Source: Pseudomonas asiatica (GTDB lineage: Bacteria > Pseudomonadota > Gammaproteobacteria > Pseudomonadales > Pseudomonadaceae). From it: 64,000 nucleotides of DNA. Below the pieces are notes generated by a model that worked only from the letters and a program-made list of their open reading frames with translations, ran no database searches and had not been told where the DNA came from. Numbering within the stretch: the stretch's first letter is position 1; each line of letters opens with the position of its first letter. Below, piece by piece: positions 22,904-30,894 of this stretch. The translations under genes and the position numbers were made by a program. Where the stretch lies: the NCBI RefSeq assembly GCF_009932335.1, contig NZ_BLJF01000003.1:248001-312000 (forward strand). The letters run 5' to 3'.

Positions 22904-24115
22904 TTATTGAACCTGATTGAGCCGTTCGGCGATGAAGGCGACCAGTTGCCGGGCAATCTTGCCCTTGCTGGTCTGCGCGAAGAGGGTCTGGTGCTGCTGG
23001 CGGTCGATCACGGTCAAGGCGTTTTCCTCGCTGTTGAAGCCGATGCTGGGGTTGGCCACATCATTGGCGACGATCAGGTCGAGGTTCTTGTCCTTGAGCT
23101 TGCGCGTGGCGTAATCGAGCAAGTGTTCGGTCTCGGCGGCGAAACCGACGCTGAACGGGCGGTCGGCGCGGCCAGCGATGGTGGCAAGGATATCGGGATT
23201 GCGCACCATCTGCAGCAGCATGCCGTCGCCGGTCGTAGGATCTTTCTTCAATTTTTGCGTGGCAACGACTTCCGGGCGGTAGTCCGCTACCGCCGCAGAA
23301 GCGATGAACAGGTCGCACGGCATGGCCGCTTCACAGGCCGCGAGCATGTCCCGCGCGCTGACCACGTCGATACGGCTGACCCGGTCGGGGGTCGGCAGGT
23401 GCACCGGGCCAGTGACGAGGGTCACCCGAGCCCCGGCTTCGGCGGCCGCTTCGGCCAAGGCGAAGCCCATCTTGCCGGAGCTATGATTGGTGATGTAGCG
23501 CACCGGGTCGATGTTTTCCTGGGTCGGGCCGGCAGTGATCAGCACGTGCTTGCCGGTCAGGGCCTGGCGCTTGAAGCTTTCCGCGGCACACCAGGCCAGG
23601 TCGGTGGCTTCGAGCATGCGGCCTAGGCCGACGTCGCCACAGGCCTGGCTGCCGGACGCTGGGCCGAACACCTGGATGCCCCGGCTCTTGAGCAGTTCGA
23701 GGTTGGCCTGGGTGGCCGGGTCGCGCCACATGGCCTGGTTCATGGCCGGGGCCACGGCGACAGTGGCATCGGTAGCCAGTACCAAGGTGGTCAGGAGGTC
23801 GTCGGCCATGCCTTGGGCCATGCGCGCCATGAGGTCGGCGGTGGCCGGGGCGATCAGCACCAGGTCAGCCCACTTGGCCAGTTCGATGTGGCCCATGGCC
23901 GCTTCGGCGGCAGGGTCGAGCAGGTCCATGTGCACCGGGTGGCCTGACAGCGCTTGCAGGGTTAGCGGGGTGATGAACTCTGCACCACCACGGGTCATGA
24001 CGACGCGCACCTGCGCGCCGTGCTCCAGGAGTCGGCGAATCAGTTCGGCGCTTTTGTAGGCGGCAATGCCGCCACCCACGCCGAGAACGATGCGCTTGCG
24101 ATACAGCCGCTGCAT
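22904..24115 (-). CDS. coaBC: Phosphopantothenoylcysteine decarboxylase/synthetase CoaBC
   Basis: A bifunctional coenzyme A enzyme. The N-terminal CoaC flavoprotein decarboxylase shows [24 protein letters not shown] and the active-site cysteine loop [10 protein letters not shown]. The C-terminal CoaB domain shows [18 protein letters not shown]. The start at 24115 ([12 protein letters not shown]) gives 403 residues. The upstream in-frame ATG at 24205 adds 30 non-conserved residues. It is divergent from radC. Confidence 0.95.
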   Translation of the reverse strand: MQRLYRKRIVLGVGGGIAAYKSAELIRRLLEHGAQVRVVMTRGGAEFITPLTLQALSGHPVHMDLLDPAAEAAMGHIELAKWADLVLIAPATADLMARMAQGMADDLLTTLVLATDATVAVAPAMNQAMWRDPATQANLELLKSRGIQVFGPASGSQACGDVGLGRMLEATDLAWCAAESFKRQALTGKHVLITAGPTQENIDPVRYITNHSSGKMGFALAEAAAEAGARVTLVTGPVHLPTPDRVSRIDVVSARDMLAACEAAMPCDLFIASAAVADYRPEVVATQKLKKDPTTGDGMLLQMVRNPDILATIAGRADRPFSVGFAAETEHLLDYATRKLKDKNLDLIVANDVANPSIGFNSEENALTVIDRQQHQTLFAQTSKGKIARQLVAFIAERLNQVQ

Positions 24116-24243
24116 AGGCTTGCCTTTTTCCAGTGAGAGCGGGCGACGACGTTTGAAAATGCCTGCGGCGGAACGTCGCATGTACGAGGCGAAATAGATT
24201 AACACAGGGCCGAAATGGGCCGCAGCAAGGGCAGAGGAGCGGG

Positions 24244-25077
24244 ATGAATATCAGGGAGTGGCCGGCTGAAGAGCGGCCGAGGGAGAAGTTGCTGCAGCGC
24301 GGGGCGGCAGCGCTGTCGGATGCCGAACTGCTCGCCGTGCTGTTAGGGTCGGGGGTTGCCGGGCGGAATGTGCTGGACCTTGCGCGGGGGCTGCTGGGGC
24401 GTTTTGGTGGGCTCAGGCAGTTTCTCGAGGCCGATCGCGCAGCAGTGCTTCGCGAGCCGGGCATTGGCGCTGTGAAATACGCACAGTTGCAGGTGCTTTT
24501 GGAAATTGGCCGGCGTTATCTGGATGAGGACATCGAGCGCGCAGCGGCTCTCGAAAGCCCAGCGGCGGTGCGGCGTTATCTCAAGGCCATGCTGCGCCAT
24601 GAGATCAGTGAAGTATTCGGTTGCCTGTTTCTGGATACCAAGCACCGGCCGTTGGCGTTCGAGATCCTGTTCAGGGGCACGATAGACCGGGCGAGTGTTT
24701 ACCCGCGGGAGGTAGTGCGGCGGGCACTGCTGCACAACGCGGCGGCGTTGATCCTTATGGTGTCAACTCTAGTGTTTCACTCGGCTGAAGTGCCCGAGAT
24801 AGAAGCATTCCTTGATGCTTATTCAGATTTTGATGTTCCATATTCAGTGTTGCAGAGCAAATTTGATTTTAGGCCCAGGCGGGCCACCACAGCAGTCAGC
24901 TTCACCAACAATTGTGATGCTAGGTCCCGGATGACTGGGGCTCAGGCTGTTGCTTGCGGTTCACAGAAAAGCTGGGAATTCCTACCCATCTTCCCGAAAA
25001 AGCTGAACATTACGGCAAAATCTGATGGAACCTACTCCACGTGGCCAAGGGATCCTACATCGCTGATGGCATTTTGA
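24244..25077 (+). pseudogene. radC: radC, 3' end replaced by island sequence
   Basis: Residues 1-171 match RadC: an N-terminal helix-hairpin-helix part and the first half of the JAB/MPN domain, ending in [17 protein letters not shown]. Normal RadC continues with the metal-binding HNHPSG motif. Here the frame switches at about 24,757 to 106 unrelated residues (starting MVSTLVFHS) and stops at 25077. The metal site is lost, so the product is unlikely to be a working RadC. The rest of radC is expected at the far end of the inserted element, outside the window. Confidence 0.85.
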
Positions 25078-25247
25078 CCTTCTCCACTCATTGTGTACCG
25101 CTGGATAAAAAGGCGAGAATGCGCGCGCAATGGAAGGCATGATGCGCGCAGGTCGGCGCTCTCGTGGCAGGATGTCACCGGCTTCATGCCTCCACAGCCA
25201 AGGCTCGCACGAGCCTTTAAGCTTAATGCCAATTTGTGGAGAGTGAT

Positions 25248-26285
25248 GTGCTGAGTGACGACGACCAAAAGCTAGCCAAGATCCTTTTTGGCCTTCTGAA
25301 AAATGCGACTAGCCAAGCCGTCGTCAAGGAATTCCTCCGGACGAAGGGCATCCCCGTTTCTGCGCAAAACTGGGACGATCTCTATGAGAAGCGGATCGAG
25401 CCTGCCCTCAAGGATAAAAAACTTGCCCTGAAAGACCTCCGTGATCTACTGCAGCAGGTGGAGGAGTTTGGCAAGCAGCACTCGTTCCTTTTCCAGTGCA
25501 CTGAAGAGCGGGCAATCGGCCTGCTGTCTCCTACGCGCATCGCTTCAATCGCAGCAGCTGAGGGCCTTTCGGGGCTGTTTACTCACCCGCTGGATCTTGA
25601 GATGCCCGACGAGGCCACAATCGTCGACATCCGCCTGTACCGTCCGGACCCGCAGAAGACACCGGTTTCGCTTACGATCAAAGTCGTCGAAAGCCGTGAC
25701 ATCAATCGTCTCAGCGCTGTGGAGACGGATCCAGCAACTGGCGAACTGATTCGACGCTATGCGACCACAAAAAAACGTGCGGTGAATATTGTTCACCTGG
25801 ACCACACTGGTTTATTGGAGTTTCGTATTGCCTCTCAAGATAATCAGGCAAAGAAATATTCCGAGCTCTTGTGGGTGTTGAAAAACAAAGTAAGGAAATT
25901 TCTACCGGACGATGGGTTCGCTGAAGTTTCGCTTAGCCCCGCTAAGAATAAGATTCTGCGCGAGCGCGATAACCTCTCCCAAGAAATCAGATATAGCAAT
26001 TCAACGGCTCGAAATGAATTCGGGGCCCAAATGCAGATTACCTCCGCATCGGTTGATGAAAACCTTTCATCGGATGAGGGTTCGATGTCTGCGTTGGATC
26101 GCTTCTTGGAGCGTGATGGCGAAGTGACGGGAGCCAATATTTACGTTAAACTACCAGACAGTGATCCTCCCCGTGAACTGAGGCTTTTGATTTCGGGTGA
26201 GAGAAACGAGTTTGCGGTGACCGTAGCGTGCTCCGCCGGAGAATACGAATATGTTCGCGGAAAAGTTATCGCCTTTAATACTTAA
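25248..26285 (+). CDS. Unknown protein, first gene of a coupled three-gene operon
   Basis: A 345-residue soluble protein I do not recognise. The N-terminal third is helical and charged. The central part (about 115-215) looks like alternating beta strands. A low-complexity acidic segment lies around 265-290, then a beta-rich C-terminus. I prefer the GTG at 25248 because GGAGAG lies just upstream at 25,238-25,243; a GTG at 25236 is in frame but has no ribosome site. The end overlaps the next gene by 35 bp. As the first gene inside the island boundary, it may belong to a defence or accessory function. Confidence 0.75.
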   Translation: MLSDDDQKLAKILFGLLKNATSQAVVKEFLRTKGIPVSAQNWDDLYEKRIEPALKDKKLALKDLRDLLQQVEEFGKQHSFLFQCTEERAIGLLSPTRIASIAAAEGLSGLFTHPLDLEMPDEATIVDIRLYRPDPQKTPVSLTIKVVESRDINRLSAVETDPATGELIRRYATTKKRAVNIVHLDHTGLLEFRIASQDNQAKKYSELLWVLKNKVRKFLPDDGFAEVSLSPAKNKILRERDNLSQEIRYSNSTARNEFGAQMQITSASVDENLSSDEGSMSALDRFLERDGEVTGANIYVKLPDSDPPRELRLLISGERNEFAVTVACSAGEYEYVRGKVIAFNT

Positions 26286-26625
26286 CCATCCAGACGAGGC
26301 TGAAGGCCTCCGAAGATTGGCTAGTTTTATCCAGGGCTATGAATCCCAGGGTGGCGAAGCTTTGCCTAGAATTCGGCTAAACCCGAATCGCATGTTCGAT
26401 ATTATGCAAGCCGGTACTTCCGCGCACCTTGCAATCTTGATTAATATCTTGGTAACGGGCCGGATTATCAAGAGATTCCTTATTGTTAGGTGCCCCAGCG
26501 GCGAAGGTCTCTCATTCCAATCTTACGGCGATATCCCAGAGATTGTTCGTGATCCTGGGATGGATACCGAATTTGAAGTACTTGCCGCCAACGTGGAACC
26601 AACCTATAGATTGGTGCTCGATTGA
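26251..26625 (+). CDS. Unknown small protein, second gene of the coupled operon
   Basis: A 124-residue protein of unknown family, mixed alpha/beta in appearance, with one hydrophobic segment (AHLAILINILVTGRII). It starts inside the 3' end of the previous gene (35-bp overlap), and its TGA overlaps the TTG start of the next gene by 4 bp. These overlaps imply that the three products are made together and probably act together. Confidence 0.72.
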   Translation: MFAEKLSPLILNHPDEAEGLRRLASFIQGYESQGGEALPRIRLNPNRMFDIMQAGTSAHLAILINILVTGRIIKRFLIVRCPSGEGLSFQSYGDIPEIVRDPGMDTEFEVLAANVEPTYRLVLD

Positions 26626-27518
26626 AGCCTGTTGATATTGTTACCCTTGTTCGATCGACTTGGGAAAATACGATTGAGACCAAACGACTGGCCCAGCTGC
26701 AGGCAATTAGGGCAACTCTGGATGCCGAGCATCTGGAGCTGTTTGACTCGTTAGTCGATATGCAGATTTCTAATGTCAAAGATGATGCTCAGGCCATCAC
26801 GCTCATGCTTGTCCATGGTATTCAAACTGATGGTTCCTGGCACGAGCTGGTAAAAGCAGCCTTCCGAGATGTTGCTCATGTCAGAGTCAAAGGTCTTGGC
26901 TACCATTGTGTGACCGCGCTGCAGCTTGCGTGTCCGTTTCGATCTACGCCAATCAATAAGATCGCAAATGACTTCCGAGACGCACGGCTTATGGAACCGA
27001 CTGCTCGCATTATGGTCATTGCCCACAGCTTCGGCACCTATATCATTAGTCGGATCCTCGCCAAATACACTGACATCAACATTGAGAGAATTGTTCTCTG
27101 CGGCTCCATAATAAAAGGCAATTATGCCTGGGAGAAGCATGCTCGGCACATGGCTGCAGGCAACATCGTCAACGATGTCGGGACGCGAGATTTTTACCCC
27201 GTCCTAGCTACCTTTTCGACTATAGGCTACGGCGGGACTGGTCGAAACGGATTTAAAAATACACGTGTAGCTGACCGTTACTTTGATTACGGCCATAGCG
27301 ATTTTTTTGAGCCCGACAAGGACCATATCGTCAAATATTGGAAGCCTTATATTCTAGATGGGACCATCGTCGAGTCTGAGTGGGATAGCATAAAGCCGAA
27401 GACCCATCTGGGAATCATGCTGGCTTGTCACCCTTGGATCGGCAGACCTGCCTTCTATGCAACCGTTGGGTTAATTACAGCTGCCGTAGCGGGTTTGGCT
27501 TGGTGGCTACTCACCTGA
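26622..27518 (+). CDS. Alpha/beta hydrolase with C-terminal membrane anchor, third gene of the coupled operon
   Basis: A 298-residue protein. After an N-terminal helical region of about 55 residues it has an alpha/beta hydrolase fold: the oxyanion segment LVHGIQTDGSW (about residue 64) and the nucleophile elbow AHSFG with S136. A hydrophobic C-terminal segment, AFYATVGLITAAVAGLAWW, predicts a single membrane anchor. The start is TTG, coupled as TTGA to the previous stop. It might be a lipase or esterase effector acting at the membrane. The substrate is unknown. The catalytic Asp and His are not assigned with certainty (candidates are in the YFDYGHSDFF region). Confidence 0.8.
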   Translation: MKPVDIVTLVRSTWENTIETKRLAQLQAIRATLDAEHLELFDSLVDMQISNVKDDAQAITLMLVHGIQTDGSWHELVKAAFRDVAHVRVKGLGYHCVTALQLACPFRSTPINKIANDFRDARLMEPTARIMVIAHSFGTYIISRILAKYTDINIERIVLCGSIIKGNYAWEKHARHMAAGNIVNDVGTRDFYPVLATFSTIGYGGTGRNGFKNTRVADRYFDYGHSDFFEPDKDHIVKYWKPYILDGTIVESEWDSIKPKTHLGIMLACHPWIGRPAFYATVGLITAAVAGLAWWLLT

Positions 27519-28044
27519 TCTTCCACTGCTCTGTTTCAGGGTCCCTTACCAAATGCTGCTCTGAGACGACATCCAAGCCTACGGACCTAAAAATACTGAG
27601 CATTAGCGTCATAGAATAGTAATAGAGTCGCTGGTGTCGTCCCTTGTCTGAGGCCACAAACACCCCGTCAATCCGTCCATCCTCACTAGTCGCGAATTCG
27701 AATACGTACGAGTGGATTACCTGGTTCGCGACAAAAGTCATATCCCGCAGTTCTTTGTAAACTTTAGTAGTTTCGTAGTTTTCCATTATGTTGTGCCGAT
27801 TGAAGTAGTCTACTGTCTTGCCACTGGTGATCGGGTAGTACGGTAGATGGAGCTTAATTTTCTTCGTTGATTCAGAGATTTTGTAGGTCTCGATTAGCTT
27901 GCGTACCGTATAAAAACTGACAAAAATTTCACGTTCTGCTTTCGCATAAATGCGCCCTTCAGAACACTCTTTTACACGAGCCTTCTCAAGCCAACGAGCT
28001 GAACGAAGAAGTGACTTCCTCCAATCATCAGACTCGTAAATCAT
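27511..28044 (-). CDS. Unknown 177-residue protein, convergent with the hydrolase gene
   Basis: A soluble, basic protein with many aromatic residues and no family I recognise. Its 3' end overlaps that of the hydrolase gene by 8 bp on the other strand. AGGAGA lies a few bases upstream of the ATG at 28044 (GGATTCTCCTTGAC on the plus strand). Composition is AT-rich like its neighbours. It could be part of the same accessory module or an independent island gene. Confidence 0.7.
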   Translation of the reverse strand: MIYESDDWRKSLLRSARWLEKARVKECSEGRIYAKAEREIFVSFYTVRKLIETYKISESTKKIKLHLPYYPITSGKTVDYFNRHNIMENYETTKVYKELRDMTFVANQVIHSYVFEFATSEDGRIDGVFVASDKGRHQRLYYYSMTLMLSIFRSVGLDVVSEQHLVRDPETEQWKIR

Positions 28045-28143
28045 CAGGATTCTCCTTGACTGAGAAATAAATAAAACGTCAGTCTATTACTGCTGCATCA
28101 ATACAATATTATCACCTCGGCTAGCATAGGACGCAATAGGTCA

Positions 28144-28683
28144 ATGACCCAGGCTCTAAAGCAATATATCGCGAAAAGCATTAACTCAGTTATAATGATG
28201 GCCCCGCTTAAACGGGAGGTGATACGCCTCATCATATGCTGCTCTATAGCAATTATCCTGAATGCCATCCTATTCTTTGGTGTAGAAAACGACGGTACCA
28301 TCAAGCCATGGGCAGAGATACCACTGAAACTGTTCGCCTCAACAACTTTATTTGCCTTTATGGTGAAGATTTTCCTTCCGCTTTTCGGTTGGACCATATT
28401 GAAGGCAGTGTTATTGAGCGCCAATAATGCCTTTAGTGGGGTGCTAAGCTTTCTAGGGAATCAATTTACAGGTGCTTTGTATTGTTCGGCCTTTATCCTG
28501 GCTTCTCTTACACTTAAGCAGTATGTAATTTCAGGGTTTATGGATCCTCAATTGGCTCTGATGGCGCCTACTGTTCTCTTTGCGGGCTTCTTGTACTTCT
28601 ATATTTTTCAGTGCGCTATTCAAAAAACAATGACGCCTGCTCTGTGTGCTCCGCCTCTCCCGCGCTCTAGCAGGGTGCCGTGA
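28144..28683 (+). CDS. Probable multi-pass membrane protein, unknown
   Basis: A 179-residue hydrophobic protein with four or five predicted membrane segments (about residues 27-45, 60-83, 90-105, 112-130 and 138-155) and a short tail rich in Pro, Arg and Ser that may be partly read-through into non-coding DNA. No family is recognised. The ribosome site is weak (AGGTCA). It stands alone between two oppositely oriented genes. Confidence 0.5.
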   Translation: MTQALKQYIAKSINSVIMMAPLKREVIRLIICCSIAIILNAILFFGVENDGTIKPWAEIPLKLFASTTLFAFMVKIFLPLFGWTILKAVLLSANNAFSGVLSFLGNQFTGALYCSAFILASLTLKQYVISGFMDPQLALMAPTVLFAGFLYFYIFQCAIQKTMTPALCAPPLPRSSRVP

Positions 28684-28958
28684 CTACCTGTTCTTGTAGG
28701 GGCAGGTTCGAATAGCAAGAGTCACTTGATGGCGTGATTTGATCTCTATCCTGGTGCCATAGCATGGCGCCAAAATTCCGCCGGCATAAAAATCTCCTGC
28801 CTGACACAATCAGAATAATAAATGCTACGAAAGTAGGCTGCGTACTGAGCGATTATGGAAAACTTCGCTGGAATCTATTCGTCATTACGTGATAAAAATT
28901 ATTCTGTGCCCCGGTAAAGTGGCACAAAAATATAGAGCAACAGTTCAAGGGAATAGAT
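28684..28958. other. Non-coding gap
   Basis: No gene seen. A short hairpin, GTGCC and GGCAC around 28,907-28,926, and AAGGGA just before the next start are the only notable items. Confidence 0.4.
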
Positions 28959-29195
28959 ATGGCTCAGTATAAGCACGGCAATTTTCTGCACAAAAGTGAT
29001 CATTCGGAGTACGATAAAAAGTATTCGCCTGGTACCGAAGCGCCAAATCCAGGCATTTACCGATGCGTCTCCTGCGGGGATGAGATCGGTATTGCCAAAG
29101 GGCATGTTCTTCCTCCACAGAACCATCACCAGCATGCACCTGACGCGGGCAAGATTGAGTGGCAGTTAGTGGTTTTTGCACAGCAGCGGAAATAA
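28959..29195 (+). CDS. Small zinc-ribbon-like protein
   Basis: A 78-residue soluble protein. It contains one CxxC pair (YRCVSCGDE, around residue 35) and several histidines further on (GHV, NHHQHAPD), so a metal site made of two Cys and His residues is plausible. AAGGGAATAG precedes the ATG, a good ribosome site. It lies between unknown island genes close to the metal-resistance block. The function is unknown. Confidence 0.75.
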   Translation: MAQYKHGNFLHKSDHSEYDKKYSPGTEAPNPGIYRCVSCGDEIGIAKGHVLPPQNHHQHAPDAGKIEWQLVVFAQQRK

Positions 29196-29281
29196 GGTTT
29201 TTGGGCTCAGTAGAGCTCTGCAACGTGGGTTCTACTGAGCACTCAATAAAAGGACGGAATCCGTATTGACTATTCAAACCA

Positions 29282-29605
29282 CTATGAGGAGGGTGATCGT
29301 GAGCGTGCCTGGTTACGCATATATTCGGATATTAGATTGCCGAAATTGATGTCGGCCTCTTCAACAAAAATATTGACGTGGCAGTAAAACTCTTCAGGAC
29401 CCCTGAGATAATTGAAAATTCTTGATCTGACGACGCCACAAACCCCCGCTTTGACGGCCGTAGAGGGTAGGTTGACTACATCGCCAACACATGGGATAAG
29501 AGCTAAGCCATGCTCACTGTTAAAGACAATATCAGCTGAGCGGTCATCAGGCCTGACAAACTCTTGATCCTCCGAGACCTGCTGATAATCAATGCTATAC
29601 CTCAT
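29282..29605 (-). CDS. Unknown 107-residue protein
   Basis: A small soluble protein, beta-rich in the middle (GDVVNLPSTAVKAGVCGVV), with no recognised family. It is oriented with the response regulator next to it, although the 125-bp gap between them includes AT-rich sequence. It could be a divergently evolved island accessory protein. Confidence 0.6.
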   Translation of the reverse strand: MRYSIDYQQVSEDQEFVRPDDRSADIVFNSEHGLALIPCVGDVVNLPSTAVKAGVCGVVRSRIFNYLRGPEEFYCHVNIFVEEADINFGNLISEYMRNQARSRSPSS

Positions 29606-29730
29606 GCACAGCCTACCTCATTTGCGGGGTAAGGAATCAGCGCCGCGGGTCGTAAATAGTAAAATCCAGTTCAGTAGGCACGTTTGCGACGGAATTAGTT
29701 AGCCGATCTCGATACTATATAGTTTGGCAA

Positions 29731-30405
29731 TTAACGCTTTTCAAGTACATACCCTACGCCTCTAAGTGTGTGTATCAGCTTGGTTTCGAAGGGGTCATCT
29801 ATCTTGGCTCTGAGTCTTCGAATCGACACCTCTACAACGTTCGTGTCGCAATCAAAATTCATATCCCAAACCTGAGAGATAATCTGCGTACGGCTCAGTA
29901 CCACCCCGGTGTTACGCATCAAGTAGTGCAGCAACGCGAATTCTTTGGTGGTCAAATCAATACGCTGACCGTCCCTGAATGCCCTGTGCCGGCTTTGATC
30001 AAGTTCCAGATCGGCCACGCGAATGACCTCCACAGATGCGGGGTGATCTGACCTGCGCATCAAGGCGCGAACCCGGGCTAGCAGCTCTGGGAACTCAAAT
30101 GGTTTGATCAGATAGTCATCTGCGCCGTTCTCCAGCCCCCGGACCTTATCCGCCAATCGGCTTCTCGCCGTCAGCATCATGATGCGGGACGGGCAGTTTT
30201 TACGGCGCAACAACTCAAGGACCTGCCAACCGTCCATCTCTGGTAGGTTTATATCGAGGATAATCAGCTCGTACTCATGCTGCTTGGCCAAGAATAATCC
30301 ATCTGATCCGGTGTGGACGCAATCTACGACATAGCCACACTCTGTAAGGCCTTGACGCACATACTCCGCAGTTTTTACTTCATCCTCAATTACCAGAATT
30401 CGCAT
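29731..30405 (-). CDS. CzcR/CopR-like OmpR-family response regulator (orphan)
   Basis: A 224-residue OmpR/PhoB-type regulator with a receiver domain (phospho-acceptor D51 in LIILDINLPEMDG) and a C-terminal winged helix ending in [11 protein letters not shown]. The ATG at 30405 gives MRILVIEDE and the same length as the second CzcR in this window (51,062-51,736); an ATG 7 codons upstream is less likely. No sensor kinase gene adjoins it, so it may be phosphorylated by the CzcS at 49.6-51.1 kb or another kinase. A metal box lies about 100 bp upstream. Confidence 0.9.
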   Translation of the reverse strand: MRILVIEDEVKTAEYVRQGLTECGYVVDCVHTGSDGLFLAKQHEYELIILDINLPEMDGWQVLELLRRKNCPSRIMMLTARSRLADKVRGLENGADDYLIKPFEFPELLARVRALMRRSDHPASVEVIRVADLELDQSRHRAFRDGQRIDLTTKEFALLHYLMRNTGVVLSRTQIISQVWDMNFDCDTNVVEVSIRRLRAKIDDPFETKLIHTLRGVGYVLEKR

Positions 30406-30502
30406 GGGATTATGTCTCGATATCACTGAGCAATTAACCGCGCACGCGCGCCGGCATTATTGAAATGGATGGTAAATCAAAATGAGCGTGTTGGGGTTCA
30501 AA

Positions 30503-30517
30503 TGACGGATTTGTAAT
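30503..30517 (+). promoter_or_regulatory. Candidate CzcR/CopR box 1
   Basis: TGACGGATTTGTAAT fits the pattern T-N-N-C-R-N4-TGTAAT seen at ten sites in the island. It lies between the orphan regulator and a possible small gene. Confidence 0.6.
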
Positions 30518-30611
30518 TTCTAGGTAATACAGTTGATAGTCTGGAGGTATATCTTGTCGCGGCTTGGGTTTGACAGTTGCGGGCCCTCTCTCCAGCGGAT
30601 GATTTGACCAT

Positions 30612-30761
30612 ATGAAATACTGGGTTATTTTCTTCTTTGTGCTAGCTTCGTTCCGTTCGGATGACGGCGAGGTCGCTCATGTTGAGGAGACTGGTCATTG
30701 GTGTAGTCATGAACTTCACCGGCATGCAATGCGTACAATCGAACGCTTACTTGAATTTTAG
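30612..30761 (+). CDS. Possible 49-residue exported His-rich small protein
   Basis: Starts MKYWVIFFFVLASF, which resembles the front of a signal peptide, followed by a polar tail with six histidines and one cysteine (GHWCSHELHRHAM). The Cys/His cluster recalls small periplasmic metal proteins such as CzcI, but this is a resemblance in pattern only. A metal box lies 95 bp upstream on the same strand. The ribosome site is weak, so expression is uncertain. Confidence 0.4.
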   Translation: MKYWVIFFFVLASFRSDDGEVAHVEETGHWCSHELHRHAMRTIERLLEF

Positions 30762-30763
30762 GC

Positions 30764-30788
30764 AAAAAAAAGGCGCCCAATGGGCGCC
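30764..30788 (-). terminator. Intrinsic terminator of the porin transcript
   Basis: On the minus strand, GGCGCCCATTGGGCGCC forms a GC-rich stem followed by eight T. It lies about 105 bp downstream of the OprD-family porin stop. Confidence 0.9.
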
Positions 30789-30894
30789 AAATATCCACCT
30801 TTTACCAAAGGAGCAATTAAGCCACTCAAGGTGAATTCGTAATGCTCGTTTTACTAATCGGACCAGCCGTCGAAAGACTGGCCCGCTCAGCGAA
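30764..30894 (-). ncRNA. Structured 3' region of the porin mRNA, candidate sRNA with anti-Shine-Dalgarno loop
   Basis: After the porin stop codon the minus strand holds a first hairpin (GGGCCAG and CTGGTCC), then a stem CACCTT/AAGGTG whose loop contains TGCTCCTTTGGT (30,815-30,804), then the GC-rich terminator. The loop can pair over 12 continuous bases with the porin's own ribosome-binding region (ATCAAAGGAGCA, one G-U). A similar element with the same 11-mer GCTCCTTTGGT lies at 52.35-52.41 kb. It could be a 3'-derived sRNA or a 5'-3' mRNA interaction; existence as a separate RNA is inferred. Confidence 0.45.

Noticed and set aside
24757..25247. tRNA or integrase at the island edge
   Set aside because: No tRNA cloverleaf and no recombinase-like frame could be found; the insertion is in radC.
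25032..25268. A 78-codon minus-strand frame at the start of the island
   Set aside because: No ribosome site, no recognisable features, and it overlaps the start of the better supported operon.
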